From RGIG4079 sp045646905 (GTDB lineage Bacteria; Bacteroidota; Bacteroidia; Bacteroidales; Muribaculaceae): a stretch of DNA of 64,000 bases. The notes beneath the pieces were generated by a model. It was not told the DNA's origin, ran no database searches, and was given only the letters and a program-made list of their open reading frames with translations. The DNA lies in the NCBI GenBank assembly GCA_045646905.1, contig JAZRLP010000019.1, positions 1-64,000 of the forward strand. The letters are read 5' to 3'. The position numbers and the translations under genes are program-made. This document shows, one piece after another, positions 16,271 through 25,337 of this stretch; position 1 is the first letter of the stretch, and every line of letters begins with the position of its first letter.

Positions 16271-17890
16271 ATGAGCAACGACAAGCGTTTTCATAGTTTT
16301 TCTTCAGAAGAATTGGAAGGGATAACTCTACCCGAGTTATTCACATTCCCTTTTTGTTATGAGCCTCATCCACTATGTGTATTGGCAGCCAATCGGTTGC
16401 GCGCTTATCTTGCAACTCGGCACGACTGGGATGATGAGTTGTCGCAAGGGAAAATGATGGGAGTGCTTGTGGTGAAGAGAGGTAAAGAGGTGGGCTTTCT
16501 TGCTGCTTTTTCGGGAAATCTTGCTCATGGAAATAATCATGAATATTTTGTGCCGGCCGTTTATGACTTGCTCTCTCTTGATGGATTTTTTCCACCCGAA
16601 GAGGCTGAAATTTCGGAGATTAATCACAAAATTAAGGATGAAGAAAAAAGCCCAGCCCGTCAATCTCTTATCGCTCAATTATTAGAAGCAAATACTCAAT
16701 CAAAGATTGAAATTGACGCCTATCGTGAGTTGATGCAACAGTCTAAAATCAATCGTGATACCCTTCGCCGAGAGGGTGTCGATGAAACTTTGCTCATTGC
16801 CGAAAGTCAATTTCAAAAGGCCGAACTAAAACGCATTCGCAGTCGTTGGCAACAGGACATTGAAAACCTCAAATCACAACTTGCCGATAGTGACCTAAAA
16901 ATTGCTCAATGGAAAGCCTCGCGCAAGCAACGCAGTCAGGCTCTCCAATTGCGTATTTTTCGAAATTTTGTGATGCTCAATGCTCGAGGTGAGAGTCGCG
17001 ACCTTTGTGATATTTTTGAATCTACTCCACAAGGGCTACCCCCAGCAGGTGCGGGCGAATGTGCTGCTCCTAAATTGTTGCAGTATGCCTATTCTCAAGG
17101 ATATACGCCCATCGCTATGGCCGAATTTTGGGTGGGCCGTTCGCCAAAGGAGGAGATACGCCACGATGGTCATTTCTACCCTTCGTGCAAGGCCAAGTGT
17201 GAACCCATTTTGGGCTGGATGTTGCAAGGACTTGATGTAGAGCCCAACCCTCTTGAGCAATCATTGCAACAACAAGAAATTGAGGTGCTTTATGATGATG
17301 CGTGGATAGTTGCAGTAAATAAGCCCGAGGGAATGCTCTCTGTGCCTGGTAAGATATCGGCAATCTCTCTGCAAGAACGAGTGCAACAACTTTATCCACA
17401 GTGTGATATGCAAGTAGTGCATCGCCTTGATATGGCTACATCGGGGGTGTTGCTTTTTGCCAAAAATCAAGATGTTCACAAGGCATTGCAAGCAATGTTT
17501 GAATCGCGCCAGGTAAAAAAGCAATATGTGGCGATACTCGACGGTATTGTGGAGCACGATTGTGGTATGATAGACCTTCCATTGATACTCAATCCCGATG
17601 ACCGTCCTCGCCAAATTGTGAGTCGCACACATGGCAAACAGGCGATAACTCGATATGAGGTGATTGGTCGTAGCGAGGGTAAAACTCGCATACATTTTTA
17701 TCCCATAACGGGGCGTACACACCAGTTGCGTGTCCATGCCTCACACCCCGACGGACTAAATGCGCCCATAGTAGGTGACACTCTCTATGGTACTCATGCA
17801 TCACGGCTATATCTCCATGCCCAAAGAGTAGAATTTATCCACCCAATGACGCAACAAGAGATTAAAATCACAACAACATGCCCATTCTAA
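16271..17890 (+). CDS. RluA-family RNA pseudouridine synthase with long N-terminal extension
   Basis: 539 residues. The catalytic RluA domain occupies about residues 330-535, with VVHRLDMATSGVLLFAK (catalytic Asp of HRLD) and GRTHQLRVHASHP. The N-terminal ~330 residues are not part of usual RluA enzymes: they contain a region with FCYEPHPLC and GFLAAFSGNLAHGNNHEYFVP, then a Gln/Lys/Arg-rich coiled coil at about 140-230, then an Ala/Cys-containing segment with AAPKLLQYAYSQGYTP. Long versions of this kind are known in Bacteroidota and some proteobacteria; the extension probably binds RNA. The substrate is unknown. Confidence 0.9.
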   Translation: MSNDKRFHSFSSEELEGITLPELFTFPFCYEPHPLCVLAANRLRAYLATRHDWDDELSQGKMMGVLVVKRGKEVGFLAAFSGNLAHGNNHEYFVPAVYDLLSLDGFFPPEEAEISEINHKIKDEEKSPARQSLIAQLLEANTQSKIEIDAYRELMQQSKINRDTLRREGVDETLLIAESQFQKAELKRIRSRWQQDIENLKSQLADSDLKIAQWKASRKQRSQALQLRIFRNFVMLNARGESRDLCDIFESTPQGLPPAGAGECAAPKLLQYAYSQGYTPIAMAEFWVGRSPKEEIRHDGHFYPSCKAKCEPILGWMLQGLDVEPNPLEQSLQQQEIEVLYDDAWIVAVNKPEGMLSVPGKISAISLQERVQQLYPQCDMQVVHRLDMATSGVLLFAKNQDVHKALQAMFESRQVKKQYVAILDGIVEHDCGMIDLPLILNPDDRPRQIVSRTHGKQAITRYEVIGRSEGKTRIHFYPITGRTHQLRVHASHPDGLNAPIVGDTLYGTHASRLYLHAQRVEFIHPMTQQEIKITTTCPF

Positions 17891-17933
17891 AGATAAAATG
17901 TGGCAAAAAATAGGTTATATATCACAATTTTAC

Positions 17934-17941
17934 TACTTTTG
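17934..17941 (+). promoter_or_regulatory. Putative -7 element for the TonB-like gene
   Basis: TACTTTTG, about 40 bases upstream of the start codon at 17981. No -33 TTG was identified. Confidence 0.35.
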
Positions 17942-17980
17942 TATTATGGATTAATATCATAAAAATAACACTCTGCAATT

Positions 17981-18469
17981 ATGAATAAATTCACATTATC
18001 TGTTTTATTAGTTGCATTAATAAGCATTTTTACAACACAAAATTTGTTGGCGCAAGATGATAATGCTCAAATAGGAGAAAAGATTATCGTAGAAGAAATA
18101 TCGAACAAACCAATAAAAGGAGGTGATGATATTTATTTCTCGGCAGAACAAGTAGCATATTACCCAGGTGGCGAAGTTGCTTTGATGCAATATATAGCGT
18201 CGGCGATTCAATATCCAGTGGAAGCGCAAGAAGAAGGAGTTCAAGGTCGTGTAATTATTCAATTTGTGGTGGAAAAAGATGGTAGTATTGGCGAGGTAAA
18301 AGTGGCTCGTGGTCGACACCCAGCACTTGATGCAGAGGCTGTGCGTGTTGTTAAAAATATCCCTGAAAAGTTCATTCCTGGCAAGGTTAATGGTAAAGTA
18401 GTGCGTTGTTGGTTTGCACTGCCCATTAGTTTCAAACTGCCTCCTGCTGAAATAGAAAACAAAGAATAA
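17981..18469 (+). CDS. Short TonB C-terminal-domain protein
   Basis: 162 residues: a hydrophobic N-terminal segment (SVLLVALISIFTTQNLLAQ) that reads as a signal peptide or anchor, a short linker, then a TonB C-terminal domain from about residue 75 (ALMQYIASAIQYPVEAQEEG, VQGRVIIQFVVEKDGSIGEV, DAEAVRVV, NGKVVRCWFALPISFKL). It lacks the Pro-rich spacer of a classic TonB, so whether it energises a receptor is uncertain. Many Bacteroidota encode several such short paralogues. It ends 10 bases before the HAD gene. Confidence 0.82.
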   Translation: MNKFTLSVLLVALISIFTTQNLLAQDDNAQIGEKIIVEEISNKPIKGGDDIYFSAEQVAYYPGGEVALMQYIASAIQYPVEAQEEGVQGRVIIQFVVEKDGSIGEVKVARGRHPALDAEAVRVVKNIPEKFIPGKVNGKVVRCWFALPISFKLPPAEIENKE

Positions 18470-18479
18470 TTGTTTTGTT

Positions 18480-19091
18480 ATGATAAAAAACCTATTGTTT
18501 GACCTTGGTGGTGTGATAATGGATATACGCCGATTGAATTGCGTAGCGTCGTTTGAGCGCCTTGGCATGAAAGATGCCGATAGTTTTCTCGGCGAGTATA
18601 GCCAAAAAGGGCCTTTTCTTCAACTTGAAGAGGGGGCTATTAGCGAGGCCGAATTTCGCACGGCTGTGCGACAATTTATCGACGGCGAGGTGAGTGATGA
18701 GCAGATTGATAGCGCATTTTGTGACTTTTTAGTAGGTATCCCCAAGTATCGCCTTGAACAGTTGCGCGAGTTGAAAAAGCAATATGGCATATATATGTTG
18801 TCAAACACCAACTCAATCATGTGGCATTCGCGTATTGCCGAAGATTTCCGTCAAGAGGGGTTGGAACGAGAGGATTATTTTGACGGCATTGTAACATCGT
18901 TTGAGGCACGAAGCATCAAGCCCGATGCTAAAATTTTCCACACTGTTGTGGAAAAATTGGGAATTAAGCCCGAAGAAACACTCTTCCTCGACGATTCACA
19001 AAAAAATCTTGATGCAGCGGCCGTGTTAGGTTTTCAAACTCTATTAGTAACTCCCGGCAGTGAATTCTTTGAACTACTTAATGCACGATAA
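18480..19091 (+). CDS. HAD-superfamily hydrolase (subfamily IA, YihX-like)
   Basis: 203 residues. Motif I is LLFDLGGVIMDI (nucleophile Asp; glycine rather than Asp at the DxD third position, as in YihX-like phosphatases), motif II is MLSNTNSI, and motifs III/IV appear as KPDAKIF and LFLDDSQKNLDAA. It is likely a small-molecule phosphatase. It is directly abutted by ribF (stop at 19091, start at 19092), so a link to FMN or sugar phosphate metabolism is possible but only positional. Confidence 0.88.
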   Translation: MIKNLLFDLGGVIMDIRRLNCVASFERLGMKDADSFLGEYSQKGPFLQLEEGAISEAEFRTAVRQFIDGEVSDEQIDSAFCDFLVGIPKYRLEQLRELKKQYGIYMLSNTNSIMWHSRIAEDFRQEGLEREDYFDGIVTSFEARSIKPDAKIFHTVVEKLGIKPEETLFLDDSQKNLDAAAVLGFQTLLVTPGSEFFELLNAR

Positions 19092-20003
19092 ATGAAATTG
19101 TTGCACAAAGGAAATATCGACACCGAAACCTCTCGCATAGCTGTGGTGGGGACATTTGATGGTGTGCATCGCGGACATCGATTTTTGATTGATTTCATGT
19201 TGTCGCAAGCCTCTAATCGTGGGCTTGAACCGTCGGTGATAACCTTTGCGCAACATCCGTTGTCGATTATTCGTCCTCAAGATGTTCCTCAGCAACTTGC
19301 CTCGGTTGATGAACGCATTGAAATGCTTCAAAAATGTGGAACACAGACTTGTATAATGCTCGATTTTGACCACCAATTGCGTCAACTCACGGCGCGCCAA
19401 TTTCTTGAAATGATAGGTCGTGATTATGGTGTGACAGTGTTGATGATAGGGTTTAACACTCGTTTTGGGTGTGATTGTGTCGATAGTTTTGAGGAGTATC
19501 AAAGACTTGGTAAAGAGGTGGGCGTTGAGGTTATTCAAGCCCCTGAATATGGTAGTGGAATATGTTCGTCGGCTATTCGTCGAATGATAAAAGAGGGTGC
19601 AGTTGCTGGTGCAAATGAGGCGTTGGGCTATCGCTATGCAATTACTGGGAAGGTAGTAGAGGGCAAGCAACTTGGGCGCACAATAGGTTTTCCTACTGCC
19701 AATGTTGAGGTTTATGATGAGAAGAAACTCATACCAGCCACAGGGGTATATGTAGTTGATGCTCATATGCCACACCTCGACAAAACATATCGTGCGATGT
19801 TAAATATAGGTCGTAGGCCAACGGTAGATGTTGCCGATGCCCCTATTTCAATAGAAGCGCATGTAATTGACTTTGACGGAGACCTTTATGGCAAAGAATT
19901 GAGAATAGAATTTCTCAAATTCATCCGTCCCGAACAGGCTTTTGACTCTCTCGAAGCCCTCATAGCACAACTCCACCACGACCGCAAAGAGGCAATGGAA
20001 TAA
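19092..20003 (+). CDS. ribF: Bifunctional riboflavin kinase/FAD synthetase
   Basis: 303 residues, the normal RibF length. The N-terminal FAD synthetase domain has VVGTFDGVHRGHRFLIDFM (HxGH-type nucleotidyltransferase motif) and GFNTRFG. The C-terminal riboflavin kinase domain has GKVVEGKQLGRTIGFPTANV, GVYVV, NIGRRPTVD and IEAHVIDFDGDLYGKELRI. The enzyme makes FMN and FAD from riboflavin. It follows the HAD gene without a gap. A defence-type operon begins 100 bases downstream with its own promoter. Confidence 0.96.
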   Translation: MKLLHKGNIDTETSRIAVVGTFDGVHRGHRFLIDFMLSQASNRGLEPSVITFAQHPLSIIRPQDVPQQLASVDERIEMLQKCGTQTCIMLDFDHQLRQLTARQFLEMIGRDYGVTVLMIGFNTRFGCDCVDSFEEYQRLGKEVGVEVIQAPEYGSGICSSAIRRMIKEGAVAGANEALGYRYAITGKVVEGKQLGRTIGFPTANVEVYDEKKLIPATGVYVVDAHMPHLDKTYRAMLNIGRRPTVDVADAPISIEAHVIDFDGDLYGKELRIEFLKFIRPEQAFDSLEALIAQLHHDRKEAME

Positions 20004-20058
20004 ATATTCTACTTTTAAAGTACATATTTTATTTGTAGAGATTAAATTAATAAAACTA

Positions 20059-20089
20059 TTGTGAACAATCCTTTTTTGTGCTAACTTTG
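20059..20089 (+). promoter_or_regulatory. Promoter of the methylase-helicase-nuclease operon
   Basis: TTG at 20059-20061, a 20-base spacer, and TAACTTTG at 20082-20089. Transcription would begin about 20096, so the leader is very short and the methylase ATG at 20109 is favoured over the in-frame ATG at 20100. Confidence 0.6.
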
Positions 20090-20108
20090 TAAAAATCAAA
20101 TGTTAGCT

Positions 20109-22805
20109 ATGGCAAAGAAGAAAGGTAATTTTTCATATATAGAAACACAGGAGGCCCTTGAAGCAATAAGTGCTACTGCAACAAAAGAATCTATACCATA
20201 CGATTTACTCCGTATCTTTTGTGGATATGGCGATGCAAGCCTTGCCCGTGTTGCCGATGGACGTGGGAATGACGCAAAAGATGGAAAAACTATTCTTATA
20301 AAGAAACTCTTAGCATATCGTTATCCTGAAACAAATGTTTTTGGTGATGAAGATTTGTACGCAATTCTTGATGATATGCGTGCTACGCCTTCTATCTTAA
20401 GAAAAGAGCCTCGATTATATATTGCATCTGACGGAACTCGCATTGTTGCTTATGACCCCAAGGAAAATGATATATATGACAATGATATAAATCTACTTTG
20501 GAAAGATTTTGAGTTTTTCAAACCTCTTGCTGGTATTGAGAAATTCAAAAACACCGAGGAATCTGAAGCTGATGTGAGATCGGCTGAAATGATGGCAAAG
20601 ATATACGATGACATACGTCGCTATAACAACGTAACCGATAAAGAGCAAGTGCATAACATCAATGTGTTTATGACTCGACTGCTGTTCTGTTTCTTTGCCG
20701 AAGACACCGATTTGTTCCCAGTTCCTAATATGTTCTCTCACGCCATTGAGCAGAATACAAAGGCTGATGGTAGTGACATTGCCGAGTTTATTGAAGGAAT
20801 ATTTGATGTAATGGCAATTAATGATAGCAATGTGCGAGCATCATTGCCACATGTTATATCTCAATTTCCATACGTTAATGGTGGACTGTTTCAAAAGCAT
20901 GTTCCTGTGCCCATATTGAGTCGTCGCACACGAATGTTGCTATTGCGATGTGGCGAATATAATTGGGCAGAGATTAATCCTGATATATTTGGCTCGATGA
21001 TACAAGCAGTTGTAAATCCTGACGACCGTGCAGGATTGGGAATGCACTATACATCTGTTCCAAATATTATGAAGGTTATAAAACCTTTATTCCTTGATGA
21101 ACTAACTGAAGAATTTATCAAGTCAAAAGAAGATGAACGTAAGTTAAGATTATTACTTGTTCGATTATCGAGGATTAAGTTCTTTGACCCTGCTTGTGGT
21201 TCAGGTAATTTCTTGATTATTGCCTATAAAGTAATTCGTGAGTTGGAAATACAGATTTGGAAGCAACTGCAATCAATCAGTGGAGGTCAAGCAATAATAC
21301 CATTTTCAGAAATTACACTGCAACAGTTTTATGGTATAGAAATAGATGAATATGCGTGCGATACGGCAACGTTATCATTATGGCTTGCCGAACACCAAAT
21401 GAATAATATTTTCTATCGTGATTTAGGAACACGCCCCGATGCTCTACCATTGCGTCCAAGTGGAAATATCGTGTGTGGGAATGCCTGCCGACTTGATTGG
21501 AACACTGTTTGTCCTCATACTATTGACGAAGAAGTGTATATAATGGGTAATCCTCCGTATTTGGGAAGTAGTATGCAAGATACTGAGCAGAAATTAGACT
21601 TAACATTAGTATGTGGAGGCTTTGATAGTTATAAAAATTTGGATTATATCGCTTGTTGGTTTATTTTAGGCACTAAATATCTTAAAGAAACTAATGCAAA
21701 ACTTTCGTTTGTTAGCACAAATTCAATATGTCAAGGAGAGCAAGTTGCTATGTTATGGAAACCCATCTTTAAAATGGGAATTAATATAGAATTTGCATAT
21801 AAATCATTTAAATGGAGTAATAGTGCCAAAAACAACGCTGGAGTCAGTGTTATTATTGTTGGTTTAAGTTCTAAAAAAATACGACAAAAAACTCTATACT
21901 TCAATGAAAGTAAATTTTTTGTGGAGAATATAAATGCTTATTTACTAAATGCCCCCAATATTATAATTGATCGGTTAAACAAACCAATATCTCAATTACC
22001 AAATATGGTATTCGGGAATAAACCTACTGATGGGGGATTCTTAATTTTAGATGAAACTGAATACAGTAACATAATACAGCAATATCCAAATGCAAAATCG
22101 TTGATTCGATATTATCATGGTGCAGATAGTTTTATTAATGGAACCATCCGATATTGTTTGTGGATAAATGACGAAGACGTGTCACTTGCAAATAGTATTC
22201 CTTTAATAAAAAAACGATTAGAAAAAGTATCCGAATTTAGAAATAAGAGTAAGGCAGAGAGTACAGTTATATATGCAAATAAACCTCATTTATTTAAACA
22301 AAGAGCACATCAAGAAAGCCTATCTTTGATTATTCCTCGTGTTTCGTCAGAAAGAAGAACATATATACCAATAGGATTCTTAAATTCAAATACAATTATT
22401 TCAGACTCGGCACAAGCGGTTTATAATGCTGATGTTTTCATATTTGGAATAATAACATCTTATATTCACATGCTATGGGCTAAAACAATCGGAGGTAAAT
22501 TAGAAACCCGATATCGTTATACAAATCTTTGTTATAATTCATTCCCATTTCCTAAAATCAGTACTGAGCAGAAAGAACGTTTGACTACTCTTGCTGAAAA
22601 CATATTGTTCGTGAGGGAAAATCATACCGAAATGACTTTGGGCGAAATGTATAATCCTGAATCAATGCCGATGGACTTAAAAGTAGCACATCAAGCATTG
22701 GATATCGCAGTAGAACAATGCTATCGTCCTGAACCATTCTCTTCCGACGAAGAACGCCTGGAATACCTTTTTAAACTCTATGAAAAAATGACAAAAAAGA
22801 AATAA
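20109..22805 (+). CDS. MmeI-type adenine DNA methyltransferase lacking a recognisable nuclease domain
   Basis: About 898 residues. The core matches the MmeI/type IIL methyltransferase family: helical spacer with NGGLFQKHVPVP, LGMHYTSVPNIMKVIKPLF, SAM site FFDPACGSGNFLI near residue 360, FYGIEIDEYACDTATLSLWLAEHQ, and catalytic NPPYLGSS near residue 481. A target-recognition region follows (about 610-790), then a conserved tail with YNSFPFPKI. True MmeI enzymes have an N-terminal PD-ExK nuclease; here the first 150 residues contain no such triad, so cleavage must be supplied by another protein, most likely the GIY-YIG protein at 27293. It is the first gene of a six-gene plus-strand operon and ends five bases before the next gene. 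Confidence 0.9.
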   Translation: MAKKKGNFSYIETQEALEAISATATKESIPYDLLRIFCGYGDASLARVADGRGNDAKDGKTILIKKLLAYRYPETNVFGDEDLYAILDDMRATPSILRKEPRLYIASDGTRIVAYDPKENDIYDNDINLLWKDFEFFKPLAGIEKFKNTEESEADVRSAEMMAKIYDDIRRYNNVTDKEQVHNINVFMTRLLFCFFAEDTDLFPVPNMFSHAIEQNTKADGSDIAEFIEGIFDVMAINDSNVRASLPHVISQFPYVNGGLFQKHVPVPILSRRTRMLLLRCGEYNWAEINPDIFGSMIQAVVNPDDRAGLGMHYTSVPNIMKVIKPLFLDELTEEFIKSKEDERKLRLLLVRLSRIKFFDPACGSGNFLIIAYKVIRELEIQIWKQLQSISGGQAIIPFSEITLQQFYGIEIDEYACDTATLSLWLAEHQMNNIFYRDLGTRPDALPLRPSGNIVCGNACRLDWNTVCPHTIDEEVYIMGNPPYLGSSMQDTEQKLDLTLVCGGFDSYKNLDYIACWFILGTKYLKETNAKLSFVSTNSICQGEQVAMLWKPIFKMGINIEFAYKSFKWSNSAKNNAGVSVIIVGLSSKKIRQKTLYFNESKFFVENINAYLLNAPNIIIDRLNKPISQLPNMVFGNKPTDGGFLILDETEYSNIIQQYPNAKSLIRYYHGADSFINGTIRYCLWINDEDVSLANSIPLIKKRLEKVSEFRNKSKAESTVIYANKPHLFKQRAHQESLSLIIPRVSSERRTYIPIGFLNSNTIISDSAQAVYNADVFIFGIITSYIHMLWAKTIGGKLETRYRYTNLCYNSFPFPKISTEQKERLTTLAENILFVRENHTEMTLGEMYNPESMPMDLKVAHQALDIAVEQCYRPEPFSSDEERLEYLFKLYEKMTKKK

Positions 22806-22810
22806 GGAAT

Positions 22811-23626
22811 ATGGTACTATTTTCAGAACGATATGGTTATATAAAGCCAAATGAAATTATAATTCGAGAACAAATAACAGAGCCAATAAAAAATAGCATA
22901 TTTAATTGGATATACTCAAACTTTTATGGTCGTCATCAGTGGAACGAAGTTGAAAATAATGTGTGGGTATATTTTTTTAATAATAAAAAAAATGAGTACA
23001 TTAGTTTTCTATATCATAATGAATTAGGAGTGATATTAGACTATATTGATGATGACGATATAGAATGGTATAAGAAATTAGATTTAATAGAATATATCCT
23101 CCCACTTCTAAAAGAGATAAGAAGTCCTTTTGATGAAAAAATTATTAGGAAATTAAATTCAGAATTTGAGCGACATAATTTTGCATATCGAATTATAAAT
23201 GGACGATTTGAGGAAATAACATCTAAAAAAGAAATAGAATCAATAGAAGAAGCTCTGACAAATACAGTAGATGGAGTGAGAGCACATCTGCAAACTGCAT
23301 TAGAAAAACTATCAGTATCACGAAAAGAACCTGATTATAGAAATTCGATTAAAGAATCTATTTCAGCAGTAGAATGTTTGTGTAGAACCATAACGGGAGA
23401 AAATACATTAGGAAAAGCCTTAAATGAATTAGAGCGAAGAGGAATATTTTTTAATGGAGTTTTCAAAAGTGGTTTAGAAAAATTATATGCCTATACTTGC
23501 AATCCTGATAGTGGTATAAGGCATGCTCTATTAGAAGATACTAATGCTCCAACTGGGGACGAGGCTATTTTTATGCTTGTTTCTTGCAGTGCATTTATAA
23601 ATTATATAACTAAAAAGACATCTTAA
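22811..23626 (+). CDS. AbiJ_NTD4/HEPN-like abortive-infection-type protein
   Basis: 271 residues. The N-terminal ~110 residues begin LFSERYGYIKPNEII, the opening of the AbiJ N-terminal domain 4 family. The C-terminal half is helical and resembles the partner domain often seen with it: DYRNSIKESISAVECLCRTITG, then GIRHALLED near 235-243, then AIFMLVSCSAFINYI. The RH dipeptide sits where HEPN-like folds carry their conserved basic/His pair, but a full RxxxxH is not visible. Proteins of this kind occur in phage-defence loci; the function here is inferred. It starts five bases after the methylase and ends three bases before the membrane protein. It is strongly AT-rich. Confidence 0.78.
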   Translation: MVLFSERYGYIKPNEIIIREQITEPIKNSIFNWIYSNFYGRHQWNEVENNVWVYFFNNKKNEYISFLYHNELGVILDYIDDDDIEWYKKLDLIEYILPLLKEIRSPFDEKIIRKLNSEFERHNFAYRIINGRFEEITSKKEIESIEEALTNTVDGVRAHLQTALEKLSVSRKEPDYRNSIKESISAVECLCRTITGENTLGKALNELERRGIFFNGVFKSGLEKLYAYTCNPDSGIRHALLEDTNAPTGDEAIFMLVSCSAFINYITKKTS

Positions 23627-23629
23627 AAT

Positions 23630-24295
23630 ATGGAAAAGAAATCATATATAACATCAATAGTAGCATTAGTAGTGTCAATTATAACCCTGATTTTGTTCTT
23701 TTTTAGGGTTTCTCCAAATAGTGTTGTGGATTCTAATACATTTATATCTGTTTTAGTTGCTATTGTCGCAATTAGTGTAACAATACTTGTTGGATATCAG
23801 ATTTATAATGTAATGGAGTTAAAGCAGTCTATCTCAGAATATGACAAACTAAAAGAGGATATAAAAGAAACGAAATCTAAAATAGAATACATCTGTATTG
23901 AACAAAATGAGGGTTTTCATATAATACAATCTCGATTATATTCAAATAGCTTAAATAAAATAGACTCATTATTACATTGTATATATGCAATTAAATATTC
24001 ATTATCAGTTAATCATAAAGAGAATGGATATAAATGGCTATTAGAACAATTGGAAGAATGTATGTTAAATATAACATTAGCATCTTTTGGAAGTGGAATT
24101 AAAAAAGATTATGAAGAAAAAACAAACGAGCTAAAAAAGATTTTAAGCACAGAGGATATTTTGATTAAATCTCATAAAAATTATTTATATATAAAAGATA
24201 AATATGAAGAATTAATGTCTAAATTCGAAATTCGATTAACCTTTATTTCAAATCAAAAAAATGTTTCATTGATAGAAATAGATAAACCATCATAA
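23630..24295 (+). CDS. Two-helix membrane protein with coiled coil, in defence operon
   Basis: 221 residues that I cannot assign to a family. Two adjacent hydrophobic helices lie at about residues 5-25 (SYITSIVALVVSIITLILFFF) and 38-58 (FISVLVAIVAISVTILVGYQ), with a short loop. Residues about 62-95 are predicted coiled coil (LKQSISEYDKLKEDIKETKSK), and the remaining cytoplasmic-looking part is helical and Lys/Glu rich. It is the most AT-rich gene of the operon. It starts three bases after the AbiJ-like gene, so the two may form a sensor-effector pair; that is an inference. A membrane effector in an abortive system is one reading, and an unrelated passenger gene is another. Confidence 0.72.
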   Translation: MEKKSYITSIVALVVSIITLILFFFRVSPNSVVDSNTFISVLVAIVAISVTILVGYQIYNVMELKQSISEYDKLKEDIKETKSKIEYICIEQNEGFHIIQSRLYSNSLNKIDSLLHCIYAIKYSLSVNHKENGYKWLLEQLEECMLNITLASFGSGIKKDYEEKTNELKKILSTEDILIKSHKNYLYIKDKYEELMSKFEIRLTFISNQKNVSLIEIDKPS

Positions 24296-24340
24296 ATTAA
24301 TTAAATAAAATAAATACCCTAATTCAAAAGAGAATCAAAT

Positions 24341-25336
24341 ATGAATCAAAATATAATATTATATGAATCGGGTGATGGCAAGATAAGAGTGTCATTGTTT
24401 GAACGTGATGGGTCGGTGTGGTTGAACCAAGTTCAACTTGCAGAACTTTTTGCCACCTCTAAGCAAAATATTAGTCTCCATATAAATAACATCATCAAAG
24501 ACAATGAGTTAGATATAAATTCAGTTGTCAAGGAATACTTGACAACTGCCTCTGACGGCAAAACATATAAAGTACTATTCTATTCATTGGAGATGATAAT
24601 GGCCATTGGTTTTAGAGTGCGTTCGGTGAGAGGAGTGCAATTTAGGCAATGGGCAAATCGAAACTTGAGAGAGTTTTTGCAAAAAGGATTTATGATTGAT
24701 GATGAACGATTGAAAAATCCCGATGGTCGCCCCGACTACTTTGATGAGTTACTTGCACGAATCAGAGATATTAGGGCTTCGGAAAAACGATTCTATCAAA
24801 AGGTTAGAGATTTATTTGCATTAAGTATCGATTACGATAAGACCGATAAAGCAACTCAAATGTTTTATGCTGCAACACAAAACAAACTCTTATATGCAAT
24901 TACAGGACGAACAGCTGCTGAAATTATAATAGATAGAGCAAATGCAGATATTGAAAACATGGGGTTGACTTCGTGGAAAGGTAATATAGTAAGAAAACAA
25001 GATATAATAATTGCAAAGAATTATTTGACTAATGATGAATTGGATTCATTAAATAGATTAGTTGTAATCTTCCTTGAAACTGCTGAATTTAGAGCAAAAA
25101 ATCGCCAAAACCTCACTATGGATTTTTGGCGCGAAAATGTAGACCGAATCTTGGTGTCTAATGACCAACAATTACTCATTGGCGCTGGAAGTGTAAGTAA
25201 TTTGCATATGGAATCATATGTTCGTCAAGTTTATGAAGAATATGATGTGCGTCGCAAGAAATTTGAAGCAGAAGAAGCAGATAGAGAAGATTTACAAGAT
25301 CTATTGGATTTGGAAAACGACTTAAAAAAACGTTAA
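24341..25336 (+). CDS. RhuM-family protein
   Basis: 331 residues. The N-terminus has the RhuM hallmark order: YESGDGKIRVSLFERDGSVWLNQVQLAELFATSKQNISLHI, a DNA-binding-like helix region, then FYSLEMIMAIGFRVRS and FRQWANRNLREFLQKGF. The middle part has ASEKRFYQKVRDLFALSIDYD and FYAATQNKLLYAI. RhuM was named as a Salmonella virulence protein but is widespread inside type I and related RM loci, where its role is not established. It is separated by 45 bases from the membrane protein gene and ends one base before the helicase start, which ties it to the helicase and nuclease. Confidence 0.88.
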   Translation: MNQNIILYESGDGKIRVSLFERDGSVWLNQVQLAELFATSKQNISLHINNIIKDNELDINSVVKEYLTTASDGKTYKVLFYSLEMIMAIGFRVRSVRGVQFRQWANRNLREFLQKGFMIDDERLKNPDGRPDYFDELLARIRDIRASEKRFYQKVRDLFALSIDYDKTDKATQMFYAATQNKLLYAITGRTAAEIIIDRANADIENMGLTSWKGNIVRKQDIIIAKNYLTNDELDSLNRLVVIFLETAEFRAKNRQNLTMDFWRENVDRILVSNDQQLLIGAGSVSNLHMESYVRQVYEEYDVRRKKFEAEEADREDLQDLLDLENDLKKR

Positions 25337-25337
25337 T

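Noticed and set aside
20100..20108. Alternative methylase start three codons upstream
   Set aside because: It lies within a few bases of the predicted transcription start; the MAKKK start at 20109 is more plausible, though the two cannot be separated with certainty.
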